A DNA stretch of 64,000 nt, taken from assembly GCF_964340395.1 (NCBI RefSeq), contig NC_135570.1, positions 8,553,322 to 8,617,321 on the forward strand. Direction: 5' to 3'. The stretch is from Glandiceps talaboti. Taxonomy: Eukaryota > Hemichordata > Enteropneusta > Spengelidae. Positions 37,601 through 53,500 of this stretch are shown here, one piece after another; position 1 is the stretch's first letter; each line of letters starts with the position of its first letter. The notes under the pieces were generated by a model, which did no database searches, had not been told where the DNA came from, and saw nothing but the letters and a program-made list of their open reading frames with translations. The translations under genes and the position numbers were made by a program.

Positions 37601-40600
37601 AGCACTCACATTAGTGTTATGTTATCAGTGGAGCCATGAGGATTAAACAGGATTATTCTTTTGTTCTTGGAATTATTTCTATAGCTTTGTCAGATAACTG
37701 TTTTCACACCTAACATTTAAAAGTGGGGCATATATCTAATGGGTCTCTAGAGTACTCCAAATGTGTTCAGTTTTCATGCTACTTAATTGAGGCTCCCCAA
37801 CTTCAAGTGACATCATTTAACCCAACCAGATGCTCCCTGAGTGACAATCAAATACATCCCTGGGTTTCAAAACTCTAGAAGACTTAATACCTCACCTTTC
37901 TAATTGGCTTAAGTTTAGACTCCATATAGAACTCAAATTTACATAGTTCACAACTTTTTGTATCTGAGCTCTTGATCCATTGCTGAAGGCACTGTTGATG
38001 AACAAATCGTAAACTTCCAGTGCACAAACAGGGAGAAATTAACGGCATCTCGTTATCTCCTTCGCAATGACAAATACGACAAATGTCTGCATTGGATGAA
38101 ACCATCGAGACAGCTGACTGTGCACGTGATTGTGGACGTGACGCTGTGGGTTTCCAATCGGGACGTTTACATGTATCTGTTGATGTCGAGTCTTCACTTT
38201 CTGTAGCCATTCTTTGGATTGCCCCCATGGATTTACTTTTGCAGGGTAGTCGTTTTATATTCGTATCTCTCACCACTGTTATAATGGGTGCAGTCCCAGG
38301 ACGAGTGCCTTGGCTAAGCTCAGAGGTCTACAATACATGAAAAATAGAAAAGACAATAATTATTTGACATTGGAAAATTACAATTCATGAAGCATACCAG
38401 TACTTTGTATTTAGAAATTTTACCATTACAGAGAGTGAAGGACACTGCAAATATTTGAAGTAAAGATAATGCTATCCCATAATAACAATAATAACAATAC
38501 AAATTTGAAGACTTACGTTTTATTACAAACATATACAATGCGCACATTATGACCCACTTTTCTAGGGCAAAGTGTTATTACATACATGTATACCAAAGTA
38601 TGTAATTTAATACATGCATATAGTGTACAGGTAAGTGTAAATTACACTGCACTGTACAGTGTTATTCTGTATAAAGAATTGGTTGCTAATTTATATTTAT
38701 ACCATCATATTTATACACATTTCTATTCTTTGCAGTGTCCAAAATAAGCTCTTTATTTTGACTAGTGATAGGGATAACAATTGAACAGGTGTTCATGGTG
38801 TATACATATACTTATATATAGAGTTGCATGCCAGTTTAATTCACTCGTTCATGTCTTTATAGCAAGAACGTGTATCTTAATTGGCTGTTTTCAGTTGGAA
38901 TTTCCCTGTTTTCACTGTATATCCATGGCTGGTACAGTTAAGGGTAGTGGGGTTCACCCACTTACAGAGTCAAATTTTGGAAAATATCGTAGTCAAATTC
39001 AAGCATTATTAACTATTTTCATACAATGTACACAGCACAAACTACAACCTAATTTCTTGAAAATCAGAACCAAACTCAGTTCACTTCCACCTGCATGTGC
39101 ATATACATGTGTTAAATGATGTATGTACCCTCAACATGTCATATAGGTCACCTCCTACCCCACTCCATCATGTACACTCCATTACACTTACAAATTATTG
39201 TAAAACCCTAACCGGCATTATTTTTTGGAGCTACTTTCCCAAGATTTAGTGGAAAATCATCATGAAATGGTGTTTATATACATGTATAACATTAGTTGCA
39301 GCTCAGAGTTGCCTTCCCACTGCACTAGTTCTTAGACTCAGTGTTGCAGCCAGCCTTTTGAAAGAGTGGGACATAGTGTCCCAGGACTTTTATTTTTCTG
39401 GGTTATCATAAATTTTTGGGGGACATTATAAAAAAAGTGCCAATGGAGTTGTAGCACAACTGTACAGTTTTTAAAAATGTGTACCCACATGGTGATCCAT
39501 GCTACATATTTACTGAATGATTATGCAGTTGCCTATCCAACCCTGTTGTTATCTATGCAATATACGTGATCATTTGGTTGTTGCTATAGGCGTGGTCATG
39601 TTGCTAAACATATTTGCATACAATTTTAGTGTAGGTCATCCATGACCTGTCACTTCCAAAATTGTGGGTCAGGTCCAAAAAATGTGTGTCAAATGACCCA
39701 AAAACCCCCTCTGGCTGCAACACTGTAGACTTTCTCACAGCCCCAAGATGCTAATTTTAGGTTTGACTACAACTGTTAGGGAAATTTTAGTAGTGATGGG
39801 AAGAGGTGAGAGCCAAAATCCCTACACGACTTGATTTTAGGCTACACAACAAGAGCACACTAGTTAACAAATGTTTTGAGTTGTACTGCTCTGTGTAGCA
39901 ATAGTGGTATAATATGCACTACCAACTGCCGTGTATATCATATACATGTATGATGTGATTATCTTTGCAAAATATCACTATCACATTATTGCAGTACAAA
40001 ATCCTGTTTATGAATTTCAATATACATTGTAAATGAACATAGTAAAGTATTGTAATCAGTTACCATGAATTATATTAGATGTGATATATTGGTTATTGTC
40101 TGAGAAACATGTACTGTAAACCTGGAAACTTTGGCTGAAGACTTATTTTTGTTAAATTCACAGGGAAAAAATGCATAACTTGTAAGCACAAACAAAGCCT
40201 ATAAATATTTGACCCTACAGATCAAAGTACATATATATTACATGGTACATGTATATTACATGATACATGTATATCAATAATATGTTTTTATACAGCCTTT
40301 CCCACTGTGCTCAAAGCACAGTACATGTACATGTGCAATGTACCCCTGGCATGGATCTATAGTGGCACAACACCCCTTTATACAGGTACACATTCTTTCT
40401 TGACTCACTAAGGAACATACATGTATAATCCATTGCAGCCTTTATAAGAACATAGGATTAAAGCATTCTCTTTGCAAACCTCTATCCTATCCGGTCCCCA
40501 ATTATACAGCTGGGTTGACAAGGGCACAATCATCGTTCAAATTGTCCATAAAGAGTTGACTTTGGTCATTCAGAAACAAATGGCAGTGATGGCACTCGAA

Positions 40601-41446
40601 CCTCAAACCTGCAGATTCTAAGCCAGCCACTCTAACCATGTGAACATCAGGACTCTGCTGTACTGTAGGCCTTGACCATAAGCCTTCTTCAATCCTTTAA
40701 CATGAGGGTAATATCAATGTCAATATGAATATTGTTATCAATACTCAGTGCAGTTCATCCCTAGCTTTCCTACAATGCAACACATTGGGTATCTATATTC
40801 AATATTTCCTGAGATACATGTATCATTCAACATTTCTACATACTGCAAGAAATTAGGTATCCATATTTTATGAGACTACAGTACATCTTTAGGATATTTT
40901 TTGGTGACAACAATGGTTGATTCAGCAATCATGTCATGAAACAATGGCTGATAATGGTTTGGTGTGTTTACAAAATCTACATACATGTACATAATTATAT
41001 CCCTTCTCAAGTATGTTAATGTTTTGTGCCAGGCTGATCAAAATATGCATAGTAAATGTACCAGTACATTGTATAAAGAAAAGCCCTTGTGATATTGTCT
41101 ACATTTATAGACTGAGTCCCTAAGGGGCGTAATCAATACTTCAATGTAGGATTTAAAAAAATACATTCTTTCACTTAGGCCACAGATCCCCCTACCTTAC
41201 ATTATACACTTTGTACATGTAATTGGCCAAAATTGAAAATTGTTTCAGTCGGCACAATCAATTTCAAATCATTGTATTGACATAACACATGACAGTGAGG
41301 GCAATATCACAATTTAGTGCTTGGACAAGGGTTGGCACGATTTACCAAAATTTTGATGATCATGCCCAAGCGGAAGGTGAAAACAAAATTTACCTTATTT
41401 TATTTGAGGATGCATTCTTTCCACATAACACACACACGCACGCACA

Positions 41447-41491
<45 letters not shown>

Positions 41492-41513
41492 ACATACACC
41501 CACGCACGCGCAC

Positions 41514-41545
<32 letters not shown>

Positions 41546-44500
41546 TACAGACAATCTGTGATCCATGTTATCATGATTGCAACGTTATCTAGTAAAGCGA
41601 GGTTTTCTTTCAATTGAAAATACAGGCACGTAACTGGGTTATTATATTTATTAGCAAACACGCAATACAACCATGCAGTCTCCAAATCAACAAGGATTTT
41701 CTTGGGAGGAAGAAGTAATTTATCAACATGTGTTGCCATAGCAACACTTACTTTCCCATTGACCTTTCAGGTACTTTGATATTAGAAATATGCAAGCTTT
41801 CTGCATCAATTACATACCATACTGCTCCACTCACATCTTGTGAATATAAATGCAGTATTTTGTATATGACCAGGAGGACATTAATTCGTGTCGTGTTTTA
41901 ACTTTGTATGTTTGTACCATTGCAATCTATTTCATCTTGAGCTGTCATCTATATACTCTACATGTACGTATACGCTATAGTGCGGTTGATATTTCATTCA
42001 CTTTTTGACATGAATACAAATGTTTTAGCTCGGTTATACAGAAGTATTTCTAAATTTCTGACTTATCACACGACAAAGAAACCCTTTGAATACACATCTG
42101 TGATTCCTTCCTGTGGTGTTTTTAGTATGACACATGGAAGGGTTCACATAGGGGATTTTTCATGACAAGGCTTTATAAGACATTATACCATTGTATAAGC
42201 CAAAAATATAGAATTTATACCCTGGTCGTTCTACATCACAACAATGCCCGTCTATGTCATGACAATGCATGTCTACGTCACTGGTTCTGCTGTGTTCAAA
42301 ATAAGAGCTAAAATGTTCAAAATGGCCATTACTTTCCCTGATTTGTCTTCGATATTATGGGTGCTGGTATTATTGAATATTTTCCAATATTTTTCTTCAT
42401 TCAACCGGAAAACACTCATGACCTAAGGGTGTATTCACTACTCGTCTAGCAACTTGTAGTGACAACGTTCCCTAAGGTCACCAGTATTTTCCTTGGCTGA
42501 ACAAAGAAAAATATTGGGGAATAACATCTACAAAAATGTAAATGTTCATCAGGGGAGTTGATTGTTAGCCTAAAACTAAAAGACTGTATACCTATTCTGG
42601 CTTAGTCCAGGTCATGCTACCAGCGATATCAAGTCATGTCTTTCCTACTGTCTAGCTCAATAAGAAACCATGAACCTAAAGTTGAGTAAACCCCCAACTG
42701 TTAGAAATGGTGTAAACAATCCTTTGGTGTACAATTTTTGAATTATTATATTCAAATTTTGTCTTAACAGGAAAGCTCAGTTTCTAATTCTAAACATTTG
42801 CCAAATTAAATATTGATAAATAGCACTCAAAGACCTATTAAAACCAAAACCATTCTCTGGTATAAGTTTTTTAAATATCAATATTCATACTTTTCTCTAA
42901 AGAGCCATTTCTAATTCTTACATATTCTCAGAGTAAAAAGATTTAGAAATAAAAAATTCAAAATATGTATAATTTACAATAAATAGCATTCCAAATACTC
43001 GTGAAACCATTAGATGATCAATACATAATTTCTGAATATTTTGTCTGGTCAGGAAATGTCAGCTGTGTTGTTCAATTACTCTGTAAGTAGCTGATACTCA
43101 AATATCTGCAATTCAATAGTATGATAAGGCACAGTACTATGCAATCCTTTGACTCGTTGGTTTTTTTTTGCATAGTAGTAGTGTCTTACATTTTACACAA
43201 AAAATATCCAATTATGGATTCTTCCACCTCTAGCTGCCGAGATTTAGTTTCCACCTGATTTTCTACATGTACAAATGTATATACAAATGAAATGTGTTCT
43301 CTCTAAATACGGTTATAAGTCTCGATGAACAGAAAGCTCTTGTAGATGTCATTTCTACAACTAAGCCTTGCATAACATCCTCCGTTACATGTAGCTTTGA
43401 TAATCCCTTTTAGTAATTTCAGTTGTACATGAAAATCAATTGCACTCGTCTGTTGACACAACATTTGAGGAAGCTTCCAATCACTCGGCCAATAAATACA
43501 CTCAGACATACATGTACATTGTACATTGTCATGTACATTTGTATGAGCCATTAAAGTGTTATGAAGCACACAAAAATGATATTTCATAGTATATGACATT
43601 TCAGAGTAGTGATTATTGCAAGGCAATAAGTGGTTTTTTTTCTTATAAAATATCATTTTCATACCAGTCAGTGATTGGCTTAGATTCACTGTGTCACATG
43701 GTTCAGACTGGTGACCTCAATTTGCATCCCGATGAAATGTAAAAGCAACGAGTTGCAATACCAATGTTGTCATCACATATCTGTTTGTACATGTACAAAA
43801 GGTATGAGAGTGTATCATCTACATGTACATGTACTACTAATACTAGGCAATCATATGTGTGGCGGCATCCCCATGAAATGCAAATATAGTGAGTGTGTCC
43901 TTTGATACTGTTATCATCACCCAATAACATTATCACATAACTGTACATATAATTACATGAATATCATGCTTGGATAGACACAACCATTTTCAGGAATACA
44001 TCTACATTGTAACATTACATGTGCATGAACACATTCACTATGTCACACTAAGTCTGTGTAACATATTGTGGAATTACTAGTACAGCCGTCCCTCTCTGGG
44101 CCAAAGAGACAGGTATAATTGCTTAGATTGTTGTCTTCCCAAGGAAAATATCACACGAATCCTGCTACTATAAGTGTATCAATACACACTCTATACAAGA
44201 AGATAAAGGGTGGACGCTGAACCAGAAGTCCATTGTAACTGCTATCAATGGCTGCATCACTAAGTTTTATTTTGTACATTTGCATACAGAGGCGTTTGTA
44301 CGAGACAACAATTTATGAAAATTGCCGTATTTTCGAAGTTTAGAGTACTACTTTGGGCCATTTTTAACTGGGATTTATTTATCTTGTGCTTATGCATGTT
44401 TGGATACAAAAATGTATCTTTGATTGAAGGTAAACAACCAGTAATCATTAAGATTTTACTGGATATTTCACTGTATATCTCCCCAAACCCCTTGTATTCT

Positions 44501-47500
44501 TTCCAAATGGTAGGGGAAGTATATTCATGCCAAAACATATAGCCTGTAGACAAGGAAACAACAATCTAAGAAATACTACATTGTACATATGCTCCTATGC
44601 TCTGGGCATCAAATTAAAACATACCCTAATCTCATTTCTCAGATCAAACTGAAAAACACAGTGAACACTTACTCACACACCTGTCATATACAGAATCTAC
44701 TTAATACAATCTACACTTATTGATGAATGCAAACATACTTTTTTATGTGGTGTTACATTATAATTCGCATGAGTAATCAATGAAAAAAATAGCTGTAGCA
44801 TTGAATTTCTGAAAAATCAATACCAGAAAAATATCTAATCCATTGAAACTTCACTCTTTCAATTCTTATATTGATTCTTTGTAAACAACATACATGAAAG
44901 ATGTGTTGATACACTGTATAGAAGCTGGAAAAACATAGTATAATGAAAATATACATGTACATACATGTACATTACATGTATTGAATTGGAAATGAATATA
45001 AAAGAATACACAACAAAATATACTTTATTTTAAATATTTTCATTTCCCTTCCCAATCAACAAATGAAATGGATACTGTCAAACTGTACTCTTGAAATGTG
45101 TGTGACTGTGAAGTTACTGGTGTACATGTACTTTTATGAAGCTGTTGGCGTTCTTTGTGATTTTAAGTTAACAGCTTACCCAGTTACATGCCATGATGAA
45201 AGGGAGATGGCAGTCAAAATATTATTAGTATTTAATTTGTTTTTAAATATCTCATTTTCACACTATGTATTTTCTCAGCTAGGTCAACAATTTAGGTGTG
45301 GTATGGAAACACTACTGGTGGGGTTGGGTATGCCGAATCACAATTTTATTTGAAGATACTAGTAACCTATCTACTGTACATGTATTTTATAGTAATATAA
45401 GATAATGTGATATCAATTACAAAACTATTAACTTTTGAATTTTCCAAAATGTACTGAAAAACAGTGTTTAGCTGTAATGGAAAGTTGAGATTGAAAAAAG
45501 ACAATTTATGACATCCCACATACAATTTTAGCTCACAGACTTGACTGTCTGTTTTGACAATTATCTTTTTATGGCACAGATATGGGTTTGCGGGCCAAGG
45601 TTGAATGGCAGAAGGGCCCGACTTTAGGAGGACCCGTAAACCATATGAACCAGGTCCGCAAATCCTATATCTGGGCTGTATATGTTTTACCATATACACA
45701 TTTGTACTCCATGTAGTGGCAAAGAAATGTCATTTGAATCACATAATCAGATAAATTGGTAGTGAAGTATTATTTTATTTGCAAAAATGTACAAATAGTG
45801 AAGAAATTAACAAAGCCAAATCAATGAACAAATGGATATTGATGAGTACGTCACTTACCATATTTGCGCAAAGTGTGCTGAGGCGTCATACGGAAAATTA
45901 TTGCTCGGTTTCGATATGCGTGCTTTCCATTGAATTACATTGGAAGCAACACTTGGTATATGATAAATTGATAACGTTGTTCATGAGTCAGTATGTTGAG
46001 TCAGATAGCCAAGTGCCTGGACTAGTACAACTTGTAATCATTTTTCTTTTTTTATTTAATTTTTTTTGTAATGGGAATTCCTCCCTGCAATTTCCTATTA
46101 TGCAAACATATACACACAATCACACCCAATTCTACAGAATTCCGTTTAGGTTTGGGAGTACGTGGCATGGCTATGTAGCACTCTCTATATCATGTTACTG
46201 TGGAACTGTCAAGGCTTTCCCAGTCAGTCCGCAGACTATCCGGAGTCACCCAGGCCTGGCAAACATACATACATTTATAGCACCTGTGGGCTCTACATGT
46301 ATGTGAGTAATCATCCCCGACTTTTTGAGTCATTACTCCAGGAGTCCCCCAAATTCACACTCGTCTTGTGAGTGAGACAGACTGAGTAATACAGCCTACC
46401 CATTGAGTCTGTGGAACACTCACCCTGGGTTTTGGTCAGACACAGAAAATACCCTGTTTCCAGTGGGATTCGAACCCATTACCGCCCGACTGCTAATCCT
46501 GTGCGCTACCCACTACAGGGAGACAGTCAACTTGTCATCTTCATGCCCACATACATACTGTATATTTATTTAGTTTTGGTGAAAATCTTCAAATAAGAAA
46601 TAACAAAGTATTTCTCTCACTTGGCATCTAGCCATTTAGCCTTAGAGTATTTTCAAATTTTTGAAAACATTTAAGAAATTAGAAACACGAGAAAAATGTG
46701 ACTGTCAAGTACATGTACATGTACAATGTCCTTTTATGAAAATTATGTTCATTCAGAAAACCCTTGATTCCATTCTTGCCCTGGGAAATTTATCTTCCTA
46801 AGTCCACATCATGAAGTACATGACGTACATGTACACATGTATGTACAAAACCTATTTGAGGCACCATTCCAGTATCTTTGCTAAGGGCAGTATGTACATG
46901 TACTTAAAATCTATCTGAGTTTCCACGTCAATTTTGATACTGATTAGTTACAAAATTATGGCATTGTGTTACATGTTGTGTATATATGGGACATTACATG
47001 CATGTCAGTTTTACTTGTACCTTATTACCCTTCTTAGTCTCTTAATAATGAGTTCCACAACCTCAGCAAAAGTCCTAGGAAAAATCACAGGAATCCAAAC
47101 CAGAATACATGTACATCAACATGTACAAACGTAACATGTACTCTAACTGTCATGTAGAAAATTTCAGCTATAGCGAAAAAAATATCAAAGAATGCTAAAA
47201 AGTCTTTGTGTAGAATAAGTTAATGCAAAACTTTCCAAAAGCGAATAAATAAAGCGTGTTTCATACCTGTTAAATTTACCAATGGTTGGATATTGTTATC
47301 GGATTCTAACTGCATTGTAATATTCTACATCACTGTTATAACCTATATCTTACAAGAATGAATGTTCATGGACTTTGGATTCATAATGAATGACAGACTT
47401 TGGGTTCATAGTATCAAATGAATATTTCTACTCACAGAGTCAAAAAAATTTGAATAGAAATCTTCATTCAACACTTACATGTATATACATGTACATCTGA

Positions 47501-50500
47501 TAAATTTCATCATATTGTCTATTTTATCATGAAAATTCTGCTCCTTTTCATCAACACAGATTTAAAAGTGAAATGTAGACATGCATGCAAAATGTAGAAT
47601 TAAGTTCAATGTACAAATATACAACATGAATATAGACATGTTTAAAGTAAAGTAATCTAAGTAAATGGTTCCTGTAATCTGACCTTGTTGACCTTGTGAG
47701 TGGTTCACGGTACACACATACTGACAGCTATATATCATGGGCATGTTTGTATGTCGTTAGACTCATACCTTGTTGTTTTGTAGAAACATGATTGTGAAAG
47801 AGTTTTGGGTCATGTATAACTTCCAGTCACGTACAATTACTCATATTTTCAAAATATAAAGGAGGCCGGAAACATCCTGTTCTAGTTTTCCAAGGATTAT
47901 AACCGAGTTCCATAAATTATGACAGAGTAACTGCAGTGCCACTGGCTGCTACTGTGAGTGTTTCCTGGCTAGTGAGAATTTCAGCAAGACTTCACATTAA
48001 ACAATACTTTGAATTCATAGCATACACATTCAGCAGACAGGTTTAACACAGACACTTGTGGGCTAATACTAATAACTGTTTCTATACCCTTCTCTGATAT
48101 GTTGACTGCACTTGGCCTTTCCCTGTAACCTTGGCTCAAATAATCACAGGAGAAAAGTAATAACAAACATACATTGTTTTCAATAAGCCTAGATCTATTG
48201 TCATTTATGACAAATGGCAATCAAAAACACCTACTTTTATGCAAAAATTGTATCAAATCTGCCACCAAACTCAACATACTCACTTCCCGAAAGCATCTCC
48301 CAACTGTTACAATTTACATATGGTACATGTACATGTACCAGGTATTAGGTCTCAGAGCCCTCTATCGAAAATATCTTTGGGGAAACAGTGATATGCATGA
48401 TAACAAATACAAATTGACCTTGGTCAAGTTCAAGGCGAATCACATGTTCACTACATATGCAAATGTACAACTACATACATGTACATGTGGCAGGATGTAC
48501 AGTTGCATACCGATGTGACCTCCAAATAACAGACAAAATTTGTTGCTGAGCCTTGAGGGTTAAAACGATGTAAACAGGATTTTCTTATGAGCAACCACAC
48601 AGAATGAAATAGGGGAACATCATATTTTGATGGGTCACACCAAAGTGCTGCATACAAGTGAATGTACATGTATATCAAATTTCCTTTGAGAACACACACT
48701 ACACACGTACACTCACATGCACACCAACGTGAATGACTAAGCTAAAAGCTGTTATTTTCATGAAGATTGATTGACGCAAATTTACATTTTACAGTTACCA
48801 TCTTACAATGTTCTCATTATGGACAGTAAAACCTATCAATGTTCTCAAGAGTTTTTTCCTGTGTTTCTCCAACTAAAACTACATACTACAGCAACATTAC
48901 CTGAAAAGAACATTACCAGAATATTACAGTTAATCTGTCATCACTTTGCCTTTAAATCTTAAACACAAAACAAAGGTTTCTGTTCAAATTTTAATGAAAC
49001 ACAGACACACTTTTCCCTGTCTGTGATTAAACTAGAATTATATATGTTATAGCACCAATGAAAATTTCTACTCACAGTCAAACCATTTTTGAAAGTGAAT
49101 CACAAATTTTTGTCTACATCTCATCAGCATTGTTGTGACAGTACACTTGTGACAGTTGCCAAAACATACAAATGTAAGAAGGGAATATAATACATGTATA
49201 CATACATGTACATACTGTATGCATGTACACATCATGTATGTTGTAGATATCTTTGTTTGACCTACAACCTCTTATCAATGTGCTAGGTCATAGAGTTCAC
49301 TGTAAGTCTACACTCAACATATACATATTGATCACAAACCTACATTTCTTTGAACATTCTACATCTCAAACTCAAAATCTGAAATGTTATAATTTAGGGT
49401 TATATAAAATGCACCTCAGAAATAAAATCTTTATTCTTTACAAATGTTATTATTGTATGTACAATAACAAACCTTTTACATGCTTTTTAAATAACAAACA
49501 TGGATTCTGTTGATACAGTTTCACATTTTTTTTCTGTAGAAAAGCACGGTAAAGATCTTTCATTAATAAATAAAAAATCCAAAATAAATACTATATTCCA
49601 TCCATATGGCCACTTTAAGTATTGCATTCATAATGAAATCTTCATAATCTTGTCATCTAATAATCAAAGTACTGAAAGATGAATCATGTTATCAAGTAGT
49701 AAAACTCTCGTCAGGAATTCAAATAAACTAAAATATGATCAAACTACTGAAAGATGAATCATGTTATCAACTAGTAGAACTCTCATCAGGAATTCAAATA
49801 AACTAAAATATGATTCACTGAGTGACCTTATTTCTTATACATAAATCAATCCATCTGTTTGGTTACTCAGCCTATATGTACATACACAGCACACTGTTAT
49901 AACACACGATATCAATGATGATTGTTCCTATATAAGTTTTAGTATGTATTACATATATCATATGACTGTAGTTTGCTTGATGACACTACCAAAAGTGAGG
50001 CTTCACTTTTAATGGACGATACTATACTGTATTTTAAATATAAGCAATTTTTTCTAATTTCTAAGTTTTATCTGAACTATATTTCATAATGTTCAGATAT
50101 TTTCAACATGTATCAAAGCATTCAGATATTTTCAACATTTATCAAAGCAGTCACTGTACTACAGCAGACATAGTACAGTACATTCTAAACGTAAAACCCA
50201 TCCATCCACCATACCATAGGGGTAAAGCCTTTCTCTGGCCTTCAACCAAAGACTGTAAAAGTGTTTATTAGTATTTGAAAGGATCATAGTGCTAAATCAG
50301 TTAACGAATAAAAAAAATTTTATTCCATAATATTTCTCTTCATTCAGAAAAGGAAAATATGAGTAACCTAAGGGAGCTTTGTCATGAAGAGTCGCTAGAC
50401 GAGTAGTGACAAAACCCTTTGGCTACAAGTATTTTCCTGTTGAATGAAGAAAATATTAGAGGATAACATAATTATACCAGCGCCAATAATATCAAAGAAT

Positions 50501-53500
50501 AATCGGAAAAATGGCAATTTTGAATGTTTTCAATCATCTTTCGAACACAGTAGAAGCAGTGGCGTAGACACGTGTTGTCGTGATATAGCTGTAATGACGT
50601 ACAATATGTAGAATGACCAGGTTATAAATTCCATATTTTTGTTCAACTTGGCTTCTGCATGGTATAAATAAAAGATGTGATTACATACATGTGTATAATG
50701 TTTACATGTAATATTCTGTAGCCATGTACATTTTGTGTTCAAACACATGTCCACTGATCTTTTCTGATCCTAAAGTTCAGACAGTTCCTTGGCACAGACG
50801 TGACAGAGTTAAACTTTCAACCTCCATGGTTGAGGTCTTCAACCTCTGAAACCATATACTTTACTACAGAGAAAACAATACCCTTTGTGAGTCATTAACA
50901 ATACCTACATCCTCCATTACCTTGGGGTATTGTAGGTGTCCTTGCCGTATCTGAAAAGTTCTAGTATACGCATACCCTTCTATTTATCAAAATACACCAG
51001 GTCCCACACAAAAATCTTATTTGGATTGAATTTGGTTCCCCAGTTCTCACATACATGTACTTAAACCAATTTCAAAGTGGTGGACACAGTTGATTTGGAT
51101 CGAAATCAATCAAGTCTTCTCTAGCTACATGTACATCTACAATCCTTCATAGGTCCACAATGGTATATCACCTTTGTGCCAGATTTGAATGAAAATGGTT
51201 TGTGTATATGTTATTAGAGATATTACCATGGGCAGACATACATGTACAAATGGACAGATAAGGCGACCTTATTCCTATCCCCCCCCCCCATCTTCTCCCT
51301 CACCCTATCCATCAATGTGCATATTATTACATTGTAGCAGCTAAAACAACACTGCAGTCAGCAACATCTGATACAAACATACATCATTTGCTGAATACAC
51401 CTAGCAGCAACCAGCATTACTATGTACATGTAGGTGAGATTTTTTTCTTGTAAGGGACTGTGTATCCTGTAACTTTTGCATTCCTACCCTTCTAGTACCG
51501 TCTAGTGCTACATATATCCTCTTTTCAGATCGATCTCTCGAGACCATGTTGGCATCCAGACTAATCTAGTACTACATGTACTGTAATGTATGTACAGTGC
51601 TTTGTAAAATCTACCTGAATTGCTCAAGTAATTTGCCAACATTTTCCATCAATATTCTACTACTACATGGATATAATAGTGTATTTAAAATCTATACTAC
51701 AATGTTGTTTTACCAGATTTCTCCATTCTATTGCACCAAGGTTTCCATAACTTAGCAAAAACATTGATATATAGATGTATTTATTTGTACTTAGAATTCA
51801 TCTGAAGGACAGTTGAAAGGCTTTTACATCACAATTCTTAATTGTATTTTAGTTTGAAATACATAATATATTGTGCAAATTTATACAGCCATAACTTAAA
51901 GAGGAAATTGTACTTACAGTTAACAAGTAATGAGCTATTGAATTCCAAATACCACAGTGCAATTGTTCCTTTGCAGGTAATTATATTTTATGAACTGCTG
52001 GTTGCCATTGGTTACTTTGACATCTTGTTACTGGCTATTACATTAAAAGTGTAATTCTGTTCAGATGACACAACTATATGCATTTGTATTAAATGTACAC
52101 GTATGTTGGTATGTTCAGTACATGTATGTTTGCTATAGTTGGAGAAGCCCAGTAACGCAAGGGGAAATATGGTAAAACTGGCATCATTTCAAATACTAGT
52201 AATATCACATGGGAACTCTGGTAGATTTTACCTGGCGGAATACCACCCTAACAAAAACAAAGAATTTTTTCTGCACTGTACACTGTTCATTTCTTTGCAT
52301 CACGAAACATGTACATGTGTATAATATTGTATGATAAATGTATCAAGCTGCAGGCACATTTAAAATACAAAAATGTACTAAATACGAAAGTGTAAAATCG
52401 GTATACTGGTTATGGGTCCTATTAATTACTGCCAGAGACAAAGGAGAACTTAAGACATCAGACCATTGATGAATGGAACCTGTTAAAATCTAGTGACAGT
52501 AGTTGAGCCCTTAAGTTTTGTATTGGCAGTAATTAGTAAGACCTACAGTACATGTATTGATATTCCATTAACAAATTAAGCCATTAGTAATTAAGATTAT
52601 ACACTTAAGAATATTTGCACCTGGTACAAAATGTATGTCTCAATTTATCAATTTCTGTTGCACAATTACATGTAGCACACATTTCAAATAAGTCTATTAA
52701 TAACGACATATTTGTAAACATTTTAGAATCCCTAGAGTACATTGTATGTTTGTTAACAAACATTACAATTTCCCATACATGTTTATCACATTCTGGTGGG
52801 GAAACAATGAAGACAACATTTTTCACTGTGGGTCAAAGTCGTAACTTCAAGAGGGGTTTCTTGTGAGTGACCACATAGCAGGGGAAAGAGGACACCAAAT
52901 TTTGGTACATATATGTATGCCACATGAAACAGTTGTTTGTCAGGGGTATGTCAAATTCTTGGCAGACACACTGTGGGGACCTTATTAAAATGAGTTGGAA
53001 ACACTGACTGATTTTCGTCCTTGACAAAAATATTAAATTTTTAGAGTCTGGTCCATGGAGTTCTTTACTGCTGAACTATTGTATCTATAATCATAACAGA
53101 TTTATATGATTCATATCTATGCGATTTTTACAATTTTTGTTGGATTATATCAAATTATATTCATTTTAATCAAACGACATCATGCTTTCATTTCATCACT
53201 ATTGGAGGTACAATGTACATGTAACTGGATGACGTGTGAAAATTAATCAATGAAACCTAATTTAAGAATGAAATTTCCATGGTTACAAGAAATTTACATA
53301 AAATATTATTGCACACTGTGTTGTAATGAAGGCGTGAAATCACAGCTGAATCAATTGCATGTACATGTATGTTGTGATTGAGACATGGCTAGACTTACAA
53401 TGTATGTGAACCAATGTTTTTGCCAATTTGCAAGATGGGTGAATTCATGATAAGAGAAAGAGTGAAGTCAGATAAAACCATTGCCTATGGTAAACTGACA

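Noticed and set aside
38276-38278. GTG start of the MARCHF8 RING exon
   Set aside because: The exon extends in frame to an acceptor at 38328 and joins a separate ATG exon at 58581 in phase 0.
41395-41739. 114-codon minus-strand ORF ending in the CA repeat
   Set aside because: The non-repeat half ([20 protein letters not shown]) is open but resembles no family known to me and lacks clear splice borders.
45779-46306. 175-codon plus-strand ORF
   Set aside because: It starts at TTG, shows no family motif, and its 3' part runs through the SINE. Probably fortuitous.
46430-46527. tRNA gene
   Set aside because: A- and B-boxes are present, but there is no paired acceptor stem or 3' end and the sequence continues into a SINE body.
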